Made by a program: the position numbers and the translations under genes
Assembly: GCA_932294295.1 (NCBI GenBank)
Contig: OW028581.1
Coordinates: forward strand, 12,141,162 to 12,205,161
Length of the DNA: 64,000 nucleotides
Direction: 5' to 3'
From: Alitta virens
Lineage: Eukaryota > Annelida > Polychaeta > Phyllodocida > Nereididae
Notes under the pieces: generated by a model
The model's input: the letters and a program-made list of their open reading frames with translations, nothing else
Databases searched by the model: none
What the model was told of the DNA's origin: nothing
Shown here: piece after piece, positions 48,309-58,801 of the stretch
Layout of the letters: every line of letters begins with the position of its first letter
Position numbering within the stretch: the stretch's first letter is position 1

Positions 48309-48513
48309 CAGTGGAACCTCAAATAGGAACATCTGCTGACCCACTAAAAAATTTCTTCATACATTTCAACGTCGCACAGCTGCAATTTTACTGTTAGTTC
48401 TTAAAACGGATAGATGGCGCATGATTTAATTATGTACTGCAAAGGCGGTCATAATGATGAATAACAATGTCATACATTGTATCATCAAAGAGTTCTCGTA
48501 AAACGTTCCACTG
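48309..48513. mobile_element. Intact-looking MITE, 205 bp, TA target duplication
   Basis: It starts CAGTGGAACCTC and ends GTTCCACTG, a perfect 9-bp terminal inverted repeat, flanked by TA on both sides (48,307-48,308 and 48,514-48,515). The TA duplication and CAGTGG ends are typical of pogo/Tigger-like Tc1-mariner non-autonomous elements. It carries no transposase. Confidence 0.65.
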
Positions 48514-49507
48514 TACTCAAAATAGCTAACAAGCTAACGCAATTAGACAAAAATGCACTAAATTAATGAATAATCACTGTCATTTTTATGTAGGGTTTAT
48601 TTGGGGTACCATGGAAAACCCCCCTCCCCCACCCCCTTGATCTGAACAGTAACTGGATACCATACATTTGCTTGGCATGAGCTGATAACACCCCAAAACA
48701 AATAACTGGAAATATGATCACCAGTAATATTCAGACCACCCCGAAGATAGATAATGATTAAAGTGGGGCATAAATAAAGTCCTTGATTGTGATTTCTGAA
48801 AGCTTCATTCAAGGATCTTGGCAGAAAATTTTAAATGTTCCATTCCATCATCATGATCATAGTTGAAACAAATTTCATGCCCTTGCTAATAATTATCCGA
48901 CAAGTCGACATATTGGAAAGATTTACAGATTCTATATCAACTGAAATGAATGTCATTAGACTTTTATAGAAATGTAAGCTTTCTAATTGGCCAGGCCAAT
49001 CAACACAGCACCGAATCCTCTTAAAAGTGCAATTTTAGTGCAGTCAGCAAGATATATCTAAAAATTTTACTTTTTCTTTTCGCTACACTTTTACATATAT
49101 TGACTTTGACACAGGAACTTTAGTAGACACAAGATGGCAGCAGTGTCCATATCATTGAAGCATCCTGACCTGCAGGTTGCCAGACAGTAAAGTCCAGCCA
49201 TATCTGTATCAGTTCTGACCATTTTGTCATTTCCGCTAAATACAATTGTTTTTCCCGACTCAGGAGGTAAATGTCTAAGCAATGACGCCTAGACTCATAA
49301 CTGAGGTCTGAATTTTTATACAAGTGGAACAAATGCCAGAACCACTTGCACACCCTTGTATTTCATATCCCTATTTTGTTTTCTAATTTAAATATTTAGA
49401 AACTTCTTCAGACCAAGCAGACATTAATGATTAAGTATCGTCACAGTGCTATGCATGCAGTTAAAAGCACAAAATTGAGCGTAAAAACAATCTAATGAAA
49501 AACTCAC
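48514..49507. other. Intron, nothing recognised
   Basis: AT-rich sequence without coding-like frames on either strand that end at good splice sites. Confidence 0.45.
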
Positions 49508-49578
49508 CTGTATGGTTAGTTTACGGTCACACACCATGCTGTTAAAATCTATTAGGCGCACTTCGACATATCGCAATT
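49508..49578 (-). CDS. Candidate cassette exon (VEVRLIDFNSMVCDRKLTIQ)
   Basis: The donor is a strong ACAG|GTGAGT; the acceptor GTCGCAG has a weak pyrimidine tract. The 71 nt enter in phase 1 and leave in phase 0, giving ELRY then VEVRLIDFNSMVCDRKLTIQ. The phase-1 entry matches the exit of the 31-nt exon at 50,645, and the two together make 102 nt, so they can be skipped as a pair without frame loss. The peptide looks more folded than its neighbours. Confidence 0.4.
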
Positions 49579-50644
49579 CTGCGACAATCTCAGGATTCTT
49601 AAGTAGATGCATCCAGTCAGTATTCCATGCAATTGCTTCTTTTCAGAGAAGTTAGTAGAGATCGTTAAATTCTCCGTTAATCCTAACATAATTTCAAACA
49701 GGAATCATCCAAAGACATGGACCATGTTACACATCTACCCCATGGATGGAGTAGTAATTACCTATGAAAACAGGTCAAGGTCACAAAAATAGGTCATGGT
49801 CAAGTAGAACTCCCTAACATGCACATGAGACTGATTCATGCTTCCAAATCTTCTTCACATGCTCCAAAAGTATCACTGATTGCTAGACACCTACTTGCCC
49901 CATCCGTGCGACAATTTCTTCGGTTTTCGGGTGATCTTTTCTCGCTGTTTTTCTTCTTTGTCTTCAAATCTCGATTTCATGTAATGCAAAGTGTTCTTGT
50001 CCTTGGGCTGCTCACCTGCTGATATAGCTCAAGGGTTGAACTCACAACATAACGCCTAATCAGCTAGGCATGTGGTTAACTGTCTCGATCAAACATAACT
50101 GACGCTACCCTATAAATGCTACTTTTAGAGTGTGGAAAACATTGGGTAATTGCTAAACTCCATAACAGAACAATGCATATATTTATATATCACACCCTAA
50201 GTGTTCTAGACATTAACAAAAATAAACTTGACAACTCGAACAATAATACATGTAAGAAAATGATTTTAAAATGTTCACAAACTGTTGTAACACTGCAGTA
50301 CAGAGAATTAGAATATTGGCAATTTAAGAATAACGCAGCCTAGAACTGCATTTTATGTGAAATACATTGATTTGAAAATATTATCAATGATTCCTGTGTC
50401 TAGAAAATTAACTTCCATATAAGTCTCACCTGCATCAATTATATTATGTAGACAATCTTACAATTCACATAATGCTACATAAATATACAATAAAATGGTT
50501 ATGTATTGAGCTAGAAGTTTCTCAATTATTTTCTAAACCTACCATTTTAACAATATACCTGAAATATTTTGTGGGGAAACCTAACTGATGTGATGCATAT
50601 AATACTAACAAACACAGCCGTTTTATCAAAAGCCTTGCACTTAC
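49579..50644. other. Intron, nothing recognised
   Basis: No supported feature was found between the two cassette exons. Confidence 0.45.
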
Positions 50645-50675
50645 CTCCTTCGTAAATGTCTGAAGATTCACTTGG
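50645..50675 (-). CDS. 31-nt micro-exon (PSESSDIYEG)
   Basis: The acceptor is CTGTTTTTCCAG and the donor is GGAG|GTAAGT, both strong. The 31 nt read PSESSDIYEG in phase 0 and exit in phase 1. It could lead to exon 49,508-49,578, or directly to the phase-1 acceptors at 38,207, 31,204 or 207. SSDIYEG resembles a tyrosine phosphorylation site. Confidence 0.62.
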
Positions 50676-52274
50676 CTGGAAAAACAGAAAGAAAGAAAAC
50701 ATAAATTTTATGCAGAGATGAAGTTTTTTAATAATAAAAAAACAAAAACAATCTATAAATACCAATTATGTTTAATAAGACTCCATTACACTAAAAATTA
50801 CATTTACAAAAAATAATTTACAATATAAAATTTTATCACTAGAAAAAAGTTGTGAAGTGACAAAATATAAAACTCCTCTGCTACCAATCATGCTTGGATA
50901 TTCAATATAAATATGAAAATTATGTGCTTGAGCTAAAATAACAAATATACTGCAAGACATCAAAGCAAATAAATATTCTGAGTATACAAAAATGTTAAAA
51001 TAAAATGGCACATCAAATATACATATGGCATAAATTAAATAATAGACAGAGTTTGGAAACTTAATGGCACACGTTCTTAGATGAAAAAAGTCGTTATATG
51101 GCCGTTTTACCATTTACGGCCAATGAGGGAATTGGAAAGTAACGCTGTTTTCTTTTGGAAAACACAAGTATAGACATCAAAAGTTTGTGAGCGGCTTGAG
51201 GATTTTAACATATTTACTTTTAAAATAAAAATACTAAATCATGAAAGTAATTTATGTTGAGAAAGAGTGAACTTAGCGTTGAGCACTAGGATTTCTTGAA
51301 CATTAAGCAGATACAGAATTTTGCATTTGACAGTCGAGATAAACTTTTGTAATTGTGAGCACACTGATGTAAACAGTTCGAACAATGTGGCACTACATTT
51401 AAATTGACAACTTTCAGTGATTACAGAATTTCATAGTGCAATTGTACTTCCAGATGTGAAGTAATTCATCCTCGAATAAATATATGCACATAATACAGTA
51501 TGGTCATACAGCATGCATTTTTTTTTACGTTGTGGTGCAATTAAAATCTAATTTGACGTGACGGAAAACTAATTTGACGTAATGCACAAGATCACCTTTT
51601 TTACCACCCAAGTATGTTGGATAGAGCCCGTTCGAGAGTAGTCTATCACAACGCTTGATGACTTGTACTGGAAGAGTGTTAAAAAAGATGCCAAGTTTCT
51701 TAATTTTATCATTCACAGTACATTGTATTAAGATAGAAACACTTATATAGTCATTCTCAGAGTTAGAAGGCTTAACAAAAGCACCTAAATACAGCTAGCT
51801 CACATGTATTTCTCTTTATATATTAATTTGGTTTGTCTTCTTTTTTTTTTGGACCTATGATCCTACCATTCCCTTATATTGCCTCAAGTTTTTAGCACTT
51901 TATGGGACATAGGAGGCCTACAGCTCCATATTATAATGATAGAAAATTAGGTCAGTGAGTGTTAGTCACAAAACCAATGGAAGGCAGAAATAACATCAAA
52001 TATTCTTTTGAGGAGGTTAATTCCAAGTCAGACTTTTAGAAATATACAGAATTTCACACTGACATTGACAGACGTGCGATCACTTCATTGATATACAGCG
52101 TATTATTGATGTCACAGCTGACAGGACTTTAGGGTTAGCAATATATTTTCTTTCACGAGGGGCTCATTGAGTGTTAGTAAGTTGGGCCTTTGGTTATTCA
52201 CAGGTTTACACTTGAAAACTCAAAATATTGGGAGGACACAAAAGGACCGCACTTTCACACTGACACCAAACTAC
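50676..52274. other. Intron, AT-rich
   Basis: No coding-like frame, RNA gene or repeat family was recognised. Confidence 0.45.
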
Positions 52275-52400
52275 CTTTGGTTTTGGCGGCCGTGATGGCA
52301 TAGCAAAATTTGCCGGATATTCCGACAGAAAGTCATGGCCCTCAACCACCTCCTCATCATAATCCTCATAATTGTGCCATTCCTCAAAATACTCTTCCAT
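52275..52400 (-). CDS. Acidic/aromatic exon (MEEYFEEWHNYEDYDEE)
   Basis: The acceptor is TTTTAATCCCAG and the donor is AAAG|GTAGTT, 126 nt, phase 0 in and out, 42 codons. It reads MEEYFEEWHNYEDYDEEVVE, then GHDFLSEYPANFAMPS and a proline/lysine end RPPKPK. It could also serve as a start, since its first codon is ATG directly at the acceptor. The mix of acidic and aromatic residues suggests a short binding segment in a disordered chain. It joins the acidic exon upstream (phase 0). Confidence 0.72.
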
Positions 52401-53243
52401 CTGGGATTAAAAGCAACATTTATGCAAAAACTTCGTTACACTATCGAGCTAAAAAAAGGCAGCGAAAATTACCAATACTCAAGAAGCTGAAACTTTAACA
52501 TACGAAAATGCACAAAATACAACTACAATCTACAAAAATACTAATCATGCAATGCATGAAATTCATGTCAAAACAGCGCATAACATTATCTAATCATGTC
52601 TAAAAGCTACAGAATTGGATCAAAGGTAGTAAGTAGGATGTTGCAAAAGTCGCGCTATATCAGGCAGTTCAATAGGTTAGATGCATCGAAGGTGGTTGGA
52701 TTAATCCTTATGAATCAATCTTAGTAGGTAGAGGCCTTATGGAGTGTGAGGATGATCCTTTTGCAACATTTATCATGAATGAATGAAGGTGAAAAAGGAA
52801 GTTCAATGAGAAAAAGTTGAAAGACGCTACTTATAACAAACAAACAGGAAAAAAACACATGAACCCCAACACCACAGATTTTTACATTGACGCACAAGAC
52901 AACACATTAGACGGCACATGATTGGTTCAGACGCACAGGCAGATCAGAAAAAAATCATAAATCAAATGAACAAAGTGCTTTGATAAAACTTAGAGGAATA
53001 AAAGTAAAAAAATGTGAATTGAAGAGACAATATTCTGGTTGGACGATGGGAGAATATTGTCGAAAAAATTGTCTGAAAAAGTGTAGAACTATAAACAGAA
53101 TGATGTGAATAGTCTACGTGTTAAACTGAAAAGTCTACAAAATCATTGATAGTAATAATAATGATTTGCAAGGTGATTAAAGGAAGCTGGAATTTCTGCT
53201 GGGCGCATTCCATGGAAGCTGGGTCATAGGTCATTCTACTCAC
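52401..53243. other. Intron
   Basis: A short intron between the acidic exon and the MEEYFEEW exon, with no features recognised. Confidence 0.5.
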
Positions 53244-55850
53244 TTTACGTTCCTTTTCTTCTTCAGGCTTCACTGCTTCTGTTTTTTCTGTTTGCTTAAA
53301 ATCATCCTTATCTACAATTTTCTCTACATCAGCACTCACACTGATTGCTATGGCATCGTCTGGTTCACCGGTACCAGACTCATCAACTTGTGATTCAACA
53401 TTTGCTGATTCTGCTGGTTCAGATATTGCTTCATCAGCATCACCAGCTGCTGCTGCATCTTTATCATCTTTGACCTGAACACTCTCAGATGCCTCTGGCT
53501 GATGTTCAGTCACAATTTCTTCATCTTTAGCTATTTTAGCTTCTTCAGTAGCTACAGGCTCAGCAGGTTCGTTGTCAGAAACAGCATCACTTAAATCTTT
53601 GATTTCTTCAGAGATCTTGATATCATCTGACACCTCAGGTATTTTTTCAGTTGAAATTTCATCATCTTTAACCATCTCTGATTCAGCAGGTTCTTCCTTA
53701 TCCTGCTCCATTTGTTCATCTTTCATATTCACATTTTGTTTATCTTCAGTTGCAATATCTGCATTGCCATCAGCAGTTACAGCATCTTCATTGGCTTCAG
53801 GCTCCTCAGAACCTTTTGCAATTTGTTTTATTTCAGCAGCATCTTCAGCAACATCTTGTACAGCCTCTGTACCTTCATCTGTCTCAGTTTTATCAGAACC
53901 TTCAGGTTTAGGTTCAGCCTGTTGCGATGTTTTAGTATTGCTTTTAGCATCTTGCAATGCCTCTGTAGCATCATCGTTTTCGATACTTTTTGGAACTTCC
54001 TCAGTTTTTTCAGAGTCTTCAGGAATGGCATCAGCCTTGTCCAATGTTTCTACATTTTCATCAGCCTTTGGGATTTTGTTATCATCCGCCTCTGGGATTT
54101 GACCATCTTTTAAAATTGGCTTTTCATTATCATCTTGGGCATTTTTATCATCTTGGACATCTTCAACCTCAGTTTCCTCGATATCATTACCAACATCCTC
54201 AGTTTTGTTATTGCCATGAATTTCAGCATTTTCTTTTTCCTTTTGAGCCTCTGGGACCAGCTCTTCTCTTGAATCCGGCCTTTCCTGAAAATTTTGGCTG
54301 TATTTTTCATCATGCTCTCCATTTTGTTCACCCACTGAATCATCCTCAGTTTTTGAGGCCACCCCATCCGCAGCAGCAGCTTGCGCAACATTAACTACAT
54401 CCCCATCTTTACACATCTCATCCCCATCATCCCCACCCTCGTTATTCCTACAACCTACATCTTTAGTGCCACTAGCATCTGCCTCTTCTGCAGCAGTATC
54501 ATCAGCATCCTTCTCAGTTTCATCATCTTCTTTGAAGAGTTGTACTTCAATAACAGGTGCTTTTTCAACATCTTCAGCTTCTTCATTGCTAAGGAAGATG
54601 GCAATGTCTTCCAGGTCATTGGCATTTTTAGCATCATCATCTCTTGCAGCTTCCTCAGCATCATCTTTGTTCTTTGCATTATTCTCAGCTTCCATATCAT
54701 GCTCTATGGGCACACTTTGATCAGCATCCGATTGTTCATCAACAGTTTTCTTCTCAGTATCATCAGCTTCTTTGCAAACTTCCGTTTCATCCACAGTGCT
54801 AACAACACATGCACCAGCTTCCTGATCCTGGTTGTCATTAGCTTTTAGACCATCATCAGTCTTATCTTTATCATCATCATCATTTTCCTTGACCTCAGCA
54901 TCTGATTGTTCATCAACAACCTTTGTTTTCTTCTCAGTATCATTTGCATCTTTGTCAACTTCTGTTTCATCAACAGAGCTAGTGACACACGCACCAGCTT
55001 CTGCATCCTGGTTGTCATTAGCTTTTTGATCATCAGTCTTATCTTTATTTTCCTTTCCCTCAGCTTGTTCCTTGACCTCCCCTGCATCAGCTTGCCCTTC
55101 ATCAGAGTCTGATTTTACAACACCTTTGCTTGCAGACTGGACGACCACAATTGCGGACAGACCACGACTCACCTGTTGCTCAGAATGTCTGGAAGAAAAG
55201 TCAGGTTCCTCATGTTCCATGACACCCGGCGGAGGGGTGTCGGCAGCATCGGAGATGTCTTTCTCAATGAAAGTGCGAGGTTCCTCTTCCTCCTCCTCAC
55301 TCATCTCGATCCGGCGTTCATCTTCTGACGAGATGTCATGATGAACGCGGTGTTTGTCAGCTTCAATCATGTCCTCAATGTCTGACTCTTCCTTTTGAAC
55401 AGCCGCTGCAGCAGCAGCCACAGCCTCCACTTGAGGGATGGACGTCTCATCGGTGATCTCAATCAGATCATCTTGGTCGTCTTCTGGTCGCTCTTCCTGC
55501 TCCTTTTCTTCAATGTACTGGCGCTCTTTTTCAAGCGCTAATTCATTTTCTATCCCTTCAGCTTCATCATCCTCATCACCCATGGCTTCAGCAGTTTGCT
55601 TTTCTTTCTTTGGGGATAAGTCAAAGTCCTCTTGCTCTGCTTTGGGAGCAATACCTTCTCCGAAATCTCCCATGAGTTCGTCGAGGGTTGATTCAACGAC
55701 ACTTGGTTGGTCGCTCTGAGATCCAGACTGGCTTGTCTGGAGATGCTCAGGGTTTTCTTGTACACTATTCTGTTCCTCCTCCTCCTCTTCTTCTTCTGCT
55801 GCTTCCTCTTGGCCTTCATCACTTGGGGTTGCAGGGGTGCACGTGATCAC
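53244..55850 (-). CDS. Large acidic exon, 869 codons, Glu/Asp/Ala-rich
   Basis: The acceptor is CTTCACTTAG and the donor is CGTAAA|GTGAGT, phase 0 in and out. The frame begins VITCTPATPSDEGQEEAAEE. The first codon is GTG after the acceptor, not a start. It consists almost entirely of Glu, Asp, Ala, Lys, Ser and Thr. It has an alanine run (VEAVAAAAAAVQ), a tandem duplication of about 55-60 residues around KANDNQD-x-EAGACV and VDETEV (54,720-55,070), and many later [AD]-E-x-x-K variants. It is surely disordered and strongly negative, which could act as a spacer or bristle. No domain is recognised. Both the 63.7-kb and 57.3-kb first exons can splice to it. Confidence 0.8.
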
Positions 55851-57118
55851 CTAAGTGAAGGATGAGCCAAGCTACCGTTAGTGACACCTTGTGCTACATT
55901 CTAACTATAGTTCTGCCCTCTGCTGTATCTGTGATAAACTAAATAAAACTAAATTTCCTCTAGAAGACACAAGTCCACATCAGTGGACAAATTATGTACC
56001 ATAATTAAACGAAATTAAATATTTCATAAACTACTAAAATTAGGATTAGAAATTGTGCTAGATTAAGTATTAACCAAACTAAATTTGTCGAAGGAACAGA
56101 TCCAACTGATACAGCAGAGAGCAAATAATATTAAAGTGTTAAGTAATAAGTATCACACTGAACAGTATTATCTATCAACACACTGCATTTACAGTCTTAT
56201 TAATCTAAACAACACCTGTTTAATACAACTTAACTTTTGAAAACACCTTATTACACATATTAGCATCATATACACATCATTGCACTGAACTTATTCCTGA
56301 TGCAGTTATTGTATAAATTTCATGTATGAAGCGCACACAGTAACTTTAGTTAAATATCAAACACCATAACTCATACAGTAGTATAATCAATATAGTATCA
56401 GTTGGTAATAGATTATCATCAGATATTTTTGAGTGAATTGGATAGTGTAGAATTGGTGTGTGATATTGGTAATGTTTGTTGGATTATGCGAGAATATTAT
56501 ATATCATAGCAGGCTATATCATCTGTCAAGCTTCATAGTAAACATTATCGAATATTGAGTGATACCTGTATTTGGCTTTCTAAAACTTTTCGATCTAAAG
56601 TTATGTGGAAATGTGACTGAGAAAATGTGCCACAAACAACATGTGCCATGTCTGAAGACACCTCTAATTAACTCTTCAGACAGCATAGAGTTGGAAACCC
56701 ATTACACTGCAATGCTAATTTGTCAACGAAGTGATAAAAAGTCAAGTGCAAGTGTGCAAACATGATATCAAGGACAGTTGATTGATCCTTGGTGGGAAAT
56801 CTGCAAGGAATGATGTACAGCTACATCTTGACACACCTTGTTCAAAGCGAGTGTGATTCTATGTTAGACACCGAAAGTGCAACAAACACATACAAGTGAT
56901 CAATTTATTTTAATATAGACACACATGACCGACAATATGACCTACATATGGTGCACAAATACAGCAACAAAGCAAGAAGTATGACCCGGGAAATGCCCAG
57001 ATGAGTAAGAAGATCACAAACCAACGATGTCAAAGTAAAAGCCCAAAAAATTAACCAAAATGAGGGCACAATGACCCAACATCTATTTAAGTCTGCAGAG
57101 AAGAAATGTCAACTCTAC
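55851..57118. other. Intron
   Basis: AT-rich, with no coding-like frames or recognised repeats. Confidence 0.5.
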
Positions 57119-57298
57119 CTTGATGATCAACCGTCTAGGAGCATCTTTCAATGCATCTCGTTTCGAGTCTTTAGACCCTTCTTGCCTGAGGATGATTTTT
57201 CTTTTCGAAACACCCTGCGGTCTAGTGTACAAGTAACACACATAAGCCACAGCAGCAACAGCAACGAGTAACTCCAGCATTGTGACCACACAAAGCAT
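57119..57298 (-). CDS. Alternative first exon, N-terminal membrane anchor
   Basis: An ATG at 57,298 starts MLCVVTMLELLVAVAAVAYV. A hydrophobic segment of about 20 residues (roughly residues 2-24) is followed by a basic stretch (TRPQGVSKRKIILRQEGSK) and ends APRRLIIK at donor AAG|GTAGAG in phase 0. The phase fits the acidic exon. Hydrophobic core then basic residues predict a signal-anchor with the rest of the protein in the cytosol. An in-frame second ATG (MLELLVA) lies six codons on. The isoform would therefore tether the acidic/repeat chain to a membrane, whereas the 63.7-kb start gives a soluble form. Confidence 0.65.
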
Positions 57299-58801
57299 CG
57301 AAAAGTTATTCAAACCGACCGAGAGCGAGCTGCTCAGCACCACCGGAGGTTAGCCACGAGAGTACATCCACATATGACTGCACAAATTTTAAATTGATTC
57401 TAGGAGTGAATGCTAATACTCCATGCTCTACATCACTGCATTGCACAGCTGCTCGCCAGAATCAATGGACATCAAAACAGATCAAAACAATGCGGACTCT
57501 GACTCCAACAGGTGGTGCGTACATGCTAAATATTGCTGGAAAATGACGGATTTATATTAATTCTATTTATTCACCTCTTGTATGGGTCAGTCATACTATC
57601 ATGGAAACATACTAGTATATTGTGTGTACAAACCTAAACTAGAGCCTTCCGGCACTGAATCCAGAAGGTGATGATATCGTACATTTAGTGGATTGGTAGA
57701 GTGTAAGAGCTAGAGTACTACCAGATGGGGCTGGACATCGTTTGATCCTTTACGATTCAATAATATCCCGATAAATTGGTAACAATAAATGTAACTAATT
57801 GAGAGTTAATCACTCACTGCAATGAGTGAATGAGTGAAACATTCTGTATATTAAACTGTATAAGAAACCGTGTTTATTTTCTATACCACTAAATGCGCAA
57901 GGCAGTATCGATATGTGTTGAGACTGGTGGTGTAAGCATTTAAAACTTATCATACCTCACCTCAGTAAAAAAAAGAAAAAGAAAAGCCTAACCTTATTAT
58001 TCATTGAAACCATATTATAAACTTGTTGCAAAATAATATCACTAAGCCCATGGCTTAATATCATATTATGGAATATGGATGTCTATTATTCACCCAATAT
58101 AAGTAGCATGGCAAACTTGCTAAATTTCCTCATTAGAAAGCAATATACCCTACGTTAGGGGTTGTGTAAATCGGCCAATATGTCGATAACAACGCTCAAT
58201 CTATCACTTATGCACAATAGCATTACGGTATATTATGTCTAAGGTAACCACTATGGTAATATATTCTTAAACGGCACAATATATTGCAATGTATGGAAGT
58301 TTCAATATACAGGTCAAGATACTTAACATCTATCATAATTAAAGATCATTCATCTAGTGTAGATGACCTGTTTTCAAACTCACAAAGTATAAATTTGATA
58401 CAATTGATTTTCTAAGTTGGGACTTCATATGGGAGAAGGTTTCAGGTATCTAAAGTCAAGTGATCCAAATCTGATAACATATTTTACAAGGTGTTTACTT
58501 AGGCCTCTCGATCAGTCTTCATAAAAAGGCTTCACAGATAACGATGACAGATATTATGTAGTTTAACAAACTAATATCAAATATGGGTGTCAGTATGAAA
58601 AGGCTAATACACCTACATAATAATGTACTTGGTATGTTTGCCATTTATTGGTATGTGGTGGCTCTTTGAACTGGTATGCGAATTGATATGAGTCAATGAA
58701 TATAGCACAGCAACAGAGCATTACTCATATTTGCAGTGTGTAAAAAATCCTCAATGGATGCCAAAAATTAAATGCTTGTCAATTAATTTACCAAATGTTA
58801 C
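57299..58801. other. Intron and 5' flank of the membrane-anchor first exon
   Basis: The first 100 bases upstream of 57,298 are less AT-rich and contain no TATA box. The remainder shows no features. Confidence 0.4.

Noticed and set aside
53572..54848. Several plus-strand Ser/Phe-rich frames of 130-176 codons
   Set aside because: These are antisense and frame-shifted shadows of the Glu/Asp-rich exon.
53244..55850. Translation start at 55,850
   Set aside because: The first codon is GTG immediately after an acceptor AG. It is an internal exon joined in phase 0 from two upstream first exons.
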